This document shows, one piece after another, positions 1-6,347 of a stretch of 34,187 nucleotides of DNA; positions within the stretch are counted from its first letter, which is position 1, and the number at the start of each line of letters is the position of its first letter. The stretch is from G020344215 sp039586575 (GTDB lineage Bacteria > Gemmatimonadota > Gemmatimonadetes > Palauibacterales > KS3-K002). Location: positions 1 to 34,187 of the forward strand of contig JBDHKD010000032.1 of NCBI GenBank assembly GCA_039586575.1, read 5' to 3'. The notes below the pieces were generated by a model, which was given only the letters and a program-made list of their open reading frames with translations, searched no databases and was not told where the DNA came from. The translations under genes were made by a program, and so were the position numbers.

Positions 1-900
1 GATACGACGCTGACCGAGGGCGTAAACGACCTGATCTTCGGGGACGGCCACACCGCCGCGTTCGACGGCGAGTCGTACTGGGGTCACGCGGGTTACGTGA
101 GCCTGGAGCGAGACGCGCGAACCTGGTTCTTCGATATCGAGTACTTCGTCTCGAGTCCGACGTTTCGAGCCGATCTCGGGTTCGAGAGGCGCAACGACTT
201 CCAGCACTTCAACATGGTACAGGGCCTGGTCTTCTATCCCGATTCCCGATTCGTCGACCAGGTTATCCCGGTGTTCTTCATCGCGCGTGACTGGACCTTC
301 GACGGCGATCCCAGAGACAGGACCGTCGCGCTGAACCTCGAGGTCGCCTGGAAGGGAGATACGCGTACGGTCATCGAGCACAGCCGCTGGTGGGAGCGCT
401 TCCGGGATGTGGAATTCGACGATATGTACAACTGGTTCTTTTTCGTGAATTCCGGCTTCAGCGAGCTCTTCCGGCCCGGCTTCTGGGTCCAGCACGGCCG
501 GCGGATCGCCCGCTTTCAGGACCCACCGGTCCAAGGAAAGGGGACCGACGCCGAGGTCTGGTTCGACCTCAAGCCGCTGACCCAGTGGGTGATCTCGCCG
601 GAGCTTCAGTACTCGAAGCTCGACGACCTTGAGACGGGCGAGGAATTCTTCAGCGGCTACATCCTCAGACTGAGGACCACGTTCCAATTCACCCGCGAGT
701 TCTTCCTGCGTCTGGTCGTGCAGTACGACGATTTCGACAAGGGGCTGAGCATCGAGCCGCTGCTCACCTACCGGCTGAACGCCTTCAGCATGTTCTATAT
801 CGGCTCGACTGCGGCCTACCGCGACTATCCGAGCCCGGACGGTCTGACCCAGACGTCGCGGCAGTTCTTCGCCAAGTTTCAGTATCTGTTCAGGACTTAA
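1..900 (+). CDS. DUF5916-type outer-membrane beta-barrel protein, C-terminal part
   Basis: The frame is open from the first base of the window to a TAA at 898-900, so this is the 3' end of a longer gene; the GTG at 97 is internal. About 299 residues are visible. The stretch with SSPTFRADLGFERRNDFQ matches the conserved segment of DUF5916 proteins, in which an N-terminal carbohydrate-binding-like domain (outside the window) precedes an outer-membrane barrel. The rest is alternating, aromatic-rich beta-strand sequence and ends in FQYLFRT, as expected for a barrel. Role is unknown; the family is common in Gemmatimonadota and Bacteroidota and is thought to sit in the outer membrane. A GC hairpin follows the stop. 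Family assignment is from motif recognition, so fairly but not fully secure. Confidence 0.75.
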   Translation, partial: DTTLTEGVNDLIFGDGHTAAFDGESYWGHAGYVSLERDARTWFFDIEYFVSSPTFRADLGFERRNDFQHFNMVQGLVFYPDSRFVDQVIPVFFIARDWTFDGDPRDRTVALNLEVAWKGDTRTVIEHSRWWERFRDVEFDDMYNWFFFVNSGFSELFRPGFWVQHGRRIARFQDPPVQGKGTDAEVWFDLKPLTQWVISPELQYSKLDDLETGEEFFSGYILRLRTTFQFTREFFLRLVVQYDDFDKGLSIEPLLTYRLNAFSMFYIGSTAAYRDYPSPDGLTQTSRQFFAKFQYLFRT

Positions 901-939
901 CGTTCGCCTCCCAAGACCTGTCTTACGGGTGAGTATCGA

Positions 940-977
940 CCCGACCGCGCCCACCGCCCCTGCGGTGGCCCGTCGGG
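940..977 (+). terminator. possible hairpin terminator after the DUF5916 gene
   Basis: Inner arms CCACCGC (951-957) and GCGGTGG (962-968) pair perfectly around a CCCT loop, and outer arms CCCGAC (940-945) and GTCGGG (972-977) extend the stem. There is no T tract, so it could be a Rho-dependent or mRNA-stabilising structure rather than a classic intrinsic terminator. Confidence 0.35.
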
Positions 978-1032
978 CGCGGCCGGGCACCTGGCCGCGG
1001 GCGTGACCAGCTAGGTGGGAGGAAGAAGAACG

Positions 1033-1590
1033 GTGTTCCGGCTGAGCTCGAGCAAACCGCCAGCGGCGGCGCTGGCTTTGGCGCTCGCCGCCACGCCCCT
1101 CGGACTGGGCGGCTGCACCGATCCCGTGGACACGCAGCCCGACCTGGGAGCCAGTGCCTTCGCCCCCGGCCAGGCGGACATCTCGGGAACCTGGAATCTC
1201 AACATCGCAGAGAGTGGTCTTCTGCGGAACACGGACGAGCGGCGCGACGGCCACCTGGCGAAGGGGCCGCAGGGTACACTGGAGATCCAACAGGACGCAA
1301 CGACGGTCGCGATTACCTACGGCGACGATCGCATGTTACGCTATCACACCGATGGCCGGGTGACAGAGGTGGAGTTGCCGGGCCGCGAGGTGGTCGCTTT
1401 CCGCGCCGCCTGGGTCGATGGCGCGCTGGTGATCGAACGTGAGCTGGCGCAGGGCGGCAGCATGACCACCACCTACCGACCGTTAGAAGGGATGAATCAG
1501 CTGCGGGTAACGGTCGAGATCGTCAACCATCATTTCCCCGACTCGACCGCGTTCGTGAAGACCTACGATCCGGCCGGCGATAGCGAATAA
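1033..1590 (+). CDS. small predicted lipoprotein, unknown function
   Basis: The GTG at 1033 is preferred over the GTG at 1015 because GGAGG (1018-1022) sits about 10 bases ahead of it. The product is about 185 residues. It has a basic/hydrophobic signal sequence and a lipobox (LGGC followed by TDP), so it should be a lipid-anchored envelope protein. The mature part begins with ISGTWNLNIAES and is rich in beta-strand, resembling uncharacterised secreted proteins of Acidobacteria and Gemmatimonadota with a repeating 'SGTW-LN' start. No catalytic motif is visible. A good intrinsic terminator follows at 1637-1670, so the gene is probably monocistronic. Confidence 0.7.
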   Translation: MFRLSSSKPPAAALALALAATPLGLGGCTDPVDTQPDLGASAFAPGQADISGTWNLNIAESGLLRNTDERRDGHLAKGPQGTLEIQQDATTVAITYGDDRMLRYHTDGRVTEVELPGREVVAFRAAWVDGALVIERELAQGGSMTTTYRPLEGMNQLRVTVEIVNHHFPDSTAFVKTYDPAGDSE

Positions 1591-1636
1591 CGGAGTAGCC
1601 TCCCGCGCCGGGAAGGCATTCGCGAGTCGGCATGAG

Positions 1637-1670
1637 ACCGGGTGGCGCCGCGCGCCGCCCGGTTCTTATT
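1637..1670 (+). terminator. intrinsic terminator
   Basis: Arms ACCGGGTGGCG (1637-1647) and CGCCGCCCGGT (1653-1663) form an 11-bp stem with one G-T wobble and a five-base loop, followed by TCTTATT. It lies 47 bases after the lipoprotein stop codon at 1590. Confidence 0.75.
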
Positions 1671-1708
1671 GCCCGCCAGGCGTCGCCGTGTGGACCTGGA
1701 AGGGAAAC

Positions 1709-1780
1709 GGCGCGGTGATAGGTGCCGACGGCCTGTTTTGCTGCCTCCTCCTGAGCGGCCGTCTGCCCGATCACCGCGCC
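1709..1780. repeat. long imperfect inverted repeat / hairpin
   Basis: Left arm 1709-1733 and right arm 1757-1780 share GGCGCGGTGAT and ATCACCGCGCC as perfect 11-bp outer arms, and an imperfect inner section ending in GACGGCC/GGCCGTC. The loop is 23 bases. It could be a structured RNA, a remnant end of a small mobile element or a transcription-stop structure; nothing visible decides between these. Confidence 0.55.
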
Positions 1781-2162
1781 ATTAAGACGGGGTCGGACCA
1801 GAGTGATCTATGAGAGAAACGCCGACCAGGCCCGACTGGACCGATAGGACAGCCCAACCACGTACCTGACGACGCAGCACAGCGCTTTGCGCGCCCTGTT
1901 GATGACCGAGTTCTCACGCTCCGCTGACATGACCACTACCTCAAGACATTGTACATCAAGTACCTACGCCGATGGACCCGGCGGCCCACTGTCTGCTGTC
2001 CCCGTTTGGCTGCCTCTACACTATAGACGCACCTGGCGGCCAAAACGTTGCAGGGCGACGCGCCGGGCCACGGCCCGGGTGCGGATCCAGGGCGGGTTGG
2101 CCGGGTACCAGCAAGACGGTGGCTGGCAGCCTTCCCACCCGCCCTCAACCGTGGCGCGTCAC

Positions 2163-2513
2163 ATGCGCGGAACAGCTTTACTCCTGTTGGTCTTGATCGG
2201 CGCCTGCGTCGAGAGCTCGAGCGGCCCCGGGGACTACTTTCCGGATGTGCCGCCGGGCGTTCACGTGGACTACTACGACTTCAGCGACGGGATCGCGCCG
2301 GACACGGTGTACTTCGTCGCGCTGGTGGGCGATTGGAACGGCGTCGACACGCTGTTCTACCACCTGAGTGATCGGGGCCGCGTGATCGAGGAGAGCTGGT
2401 GGATCTCCAACAACGTAGAGGCCGCCATCGCCTACGACCCGCTCGACGACCTCGAGCTGTTGTGGCGTGCCTGGATGGCGGGAGACACGGCGGAGCTCGT
2501 CTGGACCCCCTGA
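2163..2513 (+). CDS. small predicted lipoprotein, unknown function
   Basis: The start chosen is the ATG at 2163, because residues 1-15 form a lipoprotein signal (MRGTALLLLVLIGAC) with lipobox IGAC; the open frame extends further upstream but reads as non-coding there. The GTG at 2151 is an alternative. The product is 116 residues. The mature part is acidic and rich in aromatic residues (DYYDFSDG, ESWWISNN), suggesting a small folded envelope domain. I do not recognise the family. It is convergent with etfA, with only 8 bases between the two stop codons. Confidence 0.6.
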   Translation: MRGTALLLLVLIGACVESSSGPGDYFPDVPPGVHVDYYDFSDGIAPDTVYFVALVGDWNGVDTLFYHLSDRGRVIEESWWISNNVEAAIAYDPLDDLELLWRAWMAGDTAELVWTP

Positions 2514-2521
2514 AGCCCCCG

Positions 2522-3550
2522 CTAGATCTGGCCTAACAACTCGTTCAGCTTCGCCATCACCTCGAAGGCGTCGGCCACGTAGAGCACGTCGGCCTTACCC
2601 TGGGCCCAGCCACAACCGGGATCGAGGTTCACGGCGCGACGCTCCTTGATGAAGCGCCAGCCGACCACGTGGGGCTCCTCGCCGTGGCAGCAGGTGGCCA
2701 GCCCCTTGGGGTGGCGCGGCGTGGAGCCAGTCTGACCCACCTGGTTCATGTGGCTCATGAACGACAGGATCGCCTGCCCTTCCCCCGACTGATCGATTAG
2801 CGACTTGCTGCTCCCCAAGGAAGCCTGCGCCTTCTCCAAGAAGCCGAGGATGAGCTGCTCGGCCTCGGGGACGTGGGGCTGGCCGTCGGCCTGCTTCTTC
2901 GTCCAACCGGCGCCCGCGACGAAGAGGAGCTCGGCGTCGGGGCGGATAGTCTGTGCGCCGCCGGACGCGGCTTCGTTACCTACGACCCGAGTGCGGGTCG
3001 CCGGTGGGTCGACGGGCACGCTTGCCAGCGCGGCCGAGCCGGCGACGCCCTCGAGGGGCTCGTACACACCGCCATCGACGAGTATGAACCAGGGCCGAAC
3101 CTCGCGCGACAAGCTGGCGACCATGCGCTGGCGATAGAACCAGCGCTCGATCTGCGGCTTGCCGTCCTCCACGCTGAGGCGCGTCACGTGCGTGTCGATC
3201 CGGCCCTCGAGGCGCTGCGCCACCCCGGGCAACGCGCGCGCGAACCGCGAGCTGGCGGGAACGACCACCAGGGTCGCGCTGCTCTTCCGAACCAGTGCCG
3301 CCGCCGCGGCCACGTCGGTGGCGTAACGCGAGATGCCGAACTCATCACCAGTGACGGCCAGGAAACTCTCCGCCCCACAGCCGGCGATGCTGTCGGCCGC
3401 CGCACCCAGATCGGCGCCCACGAGGCCGACGGCCAGCGGTGCGCCACCCAAGTCCTTCGACAACTGCACGGCACCGCCCAGCACTTCGTGCGCGACTCGG
3501 GGCAGCGCACCCTCGGCATCCGTATGGGTCAGGAACAGGATCTTCTCCAT
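2522..3550 (-). CDS. etfA: electron transfer flavoprotein alpha subunit (atypical)
   Basis: 342 residues, the usual EtfA size. The N-terminal half is the alpha/beta ETF domain; the C-terminal half carries the FAD-domain hallmark QVGQTGST. After that, the normal serine-containing 'SGAIQH' segment is replaced by a sequence with TCCHGEEPHVVGWRF, and the usual INxDP step reads VNLDPGCG, so the FAD site is divergent. EtfA pairs with EtfB to carry electrons from acyl-CoA dehydrogenases to a membrane quinone oxidoreductase. It starts four bases after the etfB stop, with GAGGAG within the end of etfB as ribosome-binding site. It is the last gene of the four-gene operon. An alternative is a specialised paralogue serving only the neighbouring dehydrogenase. 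Confidence 0.88.
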   Translation of the reverse strand: MEKILFLTHTDAEGALPRVAHEVLGGAVQLSKDLGGAPLAVGLVGADLGAAADSIAGCGAESFLAVTGDEFGISRYATDVAAAAALVRKSSATLVVVPASSRFARALPGVAQRLEGRIDTHVTRLSVEDGKPQIERWFYRQRMVASLSREVRPWFILVDGGVYEPLEGVAGSAALASVPVDPPATRTRVVGNEAASGGAQTIRPDAELLFVAGAGWTKKQADGQPHVPEAEQLILGFLEKAQASLGSSKSLIDQSGEGQAILSFMSHMNQVGQTGSTPRHPKGLATCCHGEEPHVVGWRFIKERRAVNLDPGCGWAQGKADVLYVADAFEVMAKLNELLGQI

Positions 3551-3554
3551 CGCT

Positions 3555-4364
3555 CTAGCTCCTCAACCACTCGACGATGTCGCGCGCGATCTCTTCCGCG
3601 GGCACATCCTTGACGATCTTCGTATCGCGCCGCTGCCGCGGTACCTCGACCTTCGTATAGGTGATGCCCGCAGCGCTCACCGCCGCCGGCTGCGCTTTCT
3701 GCAGCGCCGGCATGATCGCCCGCATGTTCGCCATCCCAACCTGCGGGTTGTTAGGCGGTTCCGGCAGCTCACCGGTCGACCAGGCGAGCACGGCCGGCGG
3801 CCCCTCGCACACCGACGCCTGGTACTGACCACCCTCGATCCGCTCCAGGACGCGCAGCGACCCGTCATCCTGGACGGTGAGCTTGTCGACGGCGAGAAAC
3901 TGCTCGCTCAGGCCGAGGCGCTCGCCCACCATCTGCACGGTCACCCCTGCATCGCGCGCAGCGGAGGAGCGACCACCGAAGAGCAAGAGACGTGAGCGGT
4001 CGAGCCCCTCGATCTTCTCGATCGCAGCAGCCAGCGCCGCGGCGACCTCGTAGGCGTCGGTGAAGCCGCTGGCGGGTCCGTCCAGAGCGACGAGCTCGAA
4101 CGGGACCTTCTGGGCGATGTTCATCATCAGCTGCTGGAGCCGCGCCCTGGGGCCGAGACTGACCAGCCAGACCTTGCTGTCGGTCGCGCTCTTGGCCAAG
4201 TGCGCCGCCTCGTAGAGCGCGTGCGCCGCCCAGGGGTCGAGGACCGAGGGCAGCATCATCTCGTTCTTGAGGCCGGGTCCCGCCGGGGTGTCGACCGGCT
4301 CTAGCGTTTGGAGTGGGTCGGGTACCAGGCTCCCGCAGACTACGATGTGAAAACCTGCACTCAT
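3555..4364 (-). CDS. etfB: electron transfer flavoprotein beta subunit
   Basis: 269 residues, typical of EtfB. The opening IVVCGSLVPDP and the downstream DPWAAHALYEAAHL correspond to the conserved N-terminal strand and 'D-yA-eaAl-l' helix of the family; FGGRSSAARDAGVTVQMVGE is the position of the nucleotide-binding loop. It forms a heterodimer with EtfA, in the cytoplasm. The ATG at 4364 has GAGGAG a few bases upstream. The gap to the upstream ETF:QO gene is 119 bases, unlike the tight spacing elsewhere in the operon, and contains a short barrel-like tail (see 4398-4484). Confidence 0.88.
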   Translation of the reverse strand: MSAGFHIVVCGSLVPDPLQTLEPVDTPAGPGLKNEMMLPSVLDPWAAHALYEAAHLAKSATDSKVWLVSLGPRARLQQLMMNIAQKVPFELVALDGPASGFTDAYEVAAALAAAIEKIEGLDRSRLLLFGGRSSAARDAGVTVQMVGERLGLSEQFLAVDKLTVQDDGSLRVLERIEGGQYQASVCEGPPAVLAWSTGELPEPPNNPQVGMANMRAIMPALQKAQPAAVSAAGITYTKVEVPRQRRDTKIVKDVPAEEIARDIVEWLRS

Positions 4365-4397
4365 CGAATCGCTCTCCTCGAACAGCGGTTTCCGCGA

Positions 4398-4484
4398 CTA
4401 GAAGTAGTAGCGGATGTTGAAGTTCGCTCGCCGAGCGTCGATCGACTCGCCCACATCTCCGAGCTCCAGCCTCCGACGCTGAGT
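4398..4484 (-). pseudogene. possible remnant of an outer-membrane protein C-terminus
   Basis: Between the ETF:QO stop and the etfB start, a minus frame ends DARRANFNIRYYF followed by TAG. The alternating pattern with a terminal phenylalanine is the signature of the last beta-strand of outer-membrane barrels, and it explains why this gap is long in an otherwise compact operon. The piece is only about 29 codons with no start or ribosome-binding site, so it may be coincidence. Confidence 0.2.
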
Positions 4485-6340
4485 CAGTTCTCCGCCGAAT
4501 GCAGCCCACCGGCCCCGGCCCGGAACTCGAGCACCGTGCGCTCGGGATCGTCCTCGCGCGGCTGCGTACAGCTCCAGAAGCAGGCGCCGCAGTGGATGCA
4601 CTTCTCGCGGTCGAACTGCGGGACGCCTTGCTCACCGGGCGTGATTGCTTCGCCCGAACAGATCTCGATGCAAAGCTTGGTCTCGCACGCCTCGCAGACG
4701 CTCGGATAAAGGAAGACCACATGGTCGGGGTATCCTGCCGGCGCCTGGACCTTACCGCCGATGAGCAGCGCGTCCTGATGTGAGACGAGCAGCTTGCCAT
4801 CGTAGGGGATTGCGGGCCAGCCCGCCGCCTCCATCAGCGCGTCGTGCATAGACGTACCGGCGGCGGCGGTCTCCGCCCGGACCCGCTCGATCTCCTCGGG
4901 CGCGAGCTTCCCCTCGTAGTAATCCTGAAGCGCAGGCACCCGCTCGTAGGGTCGCTTGGCGGGGCCGGAGATGTTGACCTTACCTTTGCTCACCCCGGAG
5001 AGCCCCATGCCGATGAGTCCGGCCATAAAGCCGCGCTGGTAGCCGTCGCGCGCCCGCTCGGCGACACGGCCCTCCTTCTCTATCCAGCTGGCACGGCGGC
5101 GCTTCACATACGCCGCCTCGAGGTTCTCACGGGTGAACGGCTTGTCTTCTTTGAGAAGCTGGATGACGCCCTCGGCCAATAGGACGCCGGTCGTCCACGC
5201 CTCGTCGACACCCGACCCGGTCAGTACGTTGGTGCTGCCGGAGCCCTCGCCGATCCGCGCGTAGCCGTCGCCAGCCAGGTGCGGCTCGCCGCGGCGACCC
5301 GATTCCTGCAGCGTCTTGGCGCCCCAAGAGCGCATCATCCCGCCCTCCAGATAGCGCCAGATGTACGGGTGCATCATCCAATGCTGCAGGTAGCGGTAGC
5401 TGGTACGCACCGGGCTGTCGAACCACGATGGAACGAAGATGCCGCAGGAGGCGACGCGACCCGGGTAGACGTAGAGGAAGCCGAAGATCTCCGGCTCCGG
5501 GTATCCGATGGTATGGAAGACAGTACCCGCCTCGAGCGGACAATCCTCGGGCAGGTCGACGACCATCTTCATGCCCACCGCCCAGTCGCGCTGGTGATGG
5601 TCCTCGGGCATGCCGAAATGCTCATCGATCTTGCGGCCGATGGGGCCGACGGGTCCATCGCCCAGCACCGTGAGCGCCGCCCTCACGTCCATCCCCGGCA
5701 TGTAGGCTTCCGTAGGGTTTCCCTTCAGATCGGTGCCCTGGTCGACCAGGCGGATCCCGGCCACCCGGTCACCTTCGACCAGCGGCTCGGCGACCGGCAT
5801 GCCCGGCCAGATCTGCACCATCCCGGAGGACATGAGCAGCGAGCCCACCCACTGGTTGAACTGCCCGATGGACATGACGATTCCATCTTCCTTGCTCATG
5901 AACTCGGGGATGTACGGCAGCTCGTAGGCGTGGTGTTTCCCTCGGCCCAAGAGCTTCAGGCCGACCATCAGGGCATCGAGGCCCTTGACGCCTTTCGGTC
6001 GCCGGCTCGCCCCCACCGGGTCCTTCAACCAGACGAGCTTCTCGTCCGTGACCGCGTGGGTCATCGGGATCTCCGACGGCTCGAGGTCGGGGAACGAGGC
6101 TTTGATCCCGCGAGCCCGCGTCACGACGCCCGAGACGCCAAACCCGATGTCGTCGGCCCGCTCGTAACAAACGACCTGGAGCGGCATACCCGGCATCGCC
6201 TTGCTCATCATGAACGGCTGGGTCTCCGGGTCCTGCAGCGCCCGCGAGAGCGTGGTCAGGAAGCCGCCTGTCGCCGGACCGAAGCCGACGCAGACGATAT
6301 CGACCTCCATGCTCTGTCGCTCGATGGCCGTCTCGCTCAT
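4484..6340 (-). CDS. ETF:quinone oxidoreductase-like flavoprotein with C-terminal ferredoxin domain
   Basis: 618 residues. The N-terminus has the FAD Rossmann motif GFGPATGG (G19, G21, G25); the middle resembles FixC/ETF:QO proteins that take electrons from ETF and reduce quinone at the membrane. The C-terminus is a FixX/ferredoxin-like domain with eight cysteines: C549, C552, C557, C561 and C581, C584, C587, C591. The second group is a CxxCxxCxxxC ferredoxin motif. Mitochondrial ETF:QO uses four cysteines for one [4Fe-4S], so two clusters are possible here. It lies 7 bases downstream of the acyl-CoA dehydrogenase gene. The start at 6340 follows GAGGGG. Role as electron outlet of the operon is an inference from family and context. 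Confidence 0.85.
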   Translation of the reverse strand: MSETAIERQSMEVDIVCVGFGPATGGFLTTLSRALQDPETQPFMMSKAMPGMPLQVVCYERADDIGFGVSGVVTRARGIKASFPDLEPSEIPMTHAVTDEKLVWLKDPVGASRRPKGVKGLDALMVGLKLLGRGKHHAYELPYIPEFMSKEDGIVMSIGQFNQWVGSLLMSSGMVQIWPGMPVAEPLVEGDRVAGIRLVDQGTDLKGNPTEAYMPGMDVRAALTVLGDGPVGPIGRKIDEHFGMPEDHHQRDWAVGMKMVVDLPEDCPLEAGTVFHTIGYPEPEIFGFLYVYPGRVASCGIFVPSWFDSPVRTSYRYLQHWMMHPYIWRYLEGGMMRSWGAKTLQESGRRGEPHLAGDGYARIGEGSGSTNVLTGSGVDEAWTTGVLLAEGVIQLLKEDKPFTRENLEAAYVKRRRASWIEKEGRVAERARDGYQRGFMAGLIGMGLSGVSKGKVNISGPAKRPYERVPALQDYYEGKLAPEEIERVRAETAAAGTSMHDALMEAAGWPAIPYDGKLLVSHQDALLIGGKVQAPAGYPDHVVFLYPSVCEACETKLCIEICSGEAITPGEQGVPQFDREKCIHCGACFWSCTQPREDDPERTVLEFRAGAGGLHSAEN

Positions 6341-6347
6341 GCGCCCC

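Larger units (their letters stand above)
1591..2162. other. 572-bp intergenic region
   Basis: No supported protein gene. It holds the terminator at 1637-1670 and the long imperfect inverted repeat at 1709-1780. Beyond about 1800 I see no clear promoter, repeat or RNA gene; open frames here lack ribosome-binding sites and have no recognisable protein character. Confidence 0.6.

Noticed and set aside
1887..2162. N-terminal extension of the second lipoprotein frame
   Set aside because: The extension has no ribosome-binding site and would bury the signal peptide and lipobox that begin at 2163.
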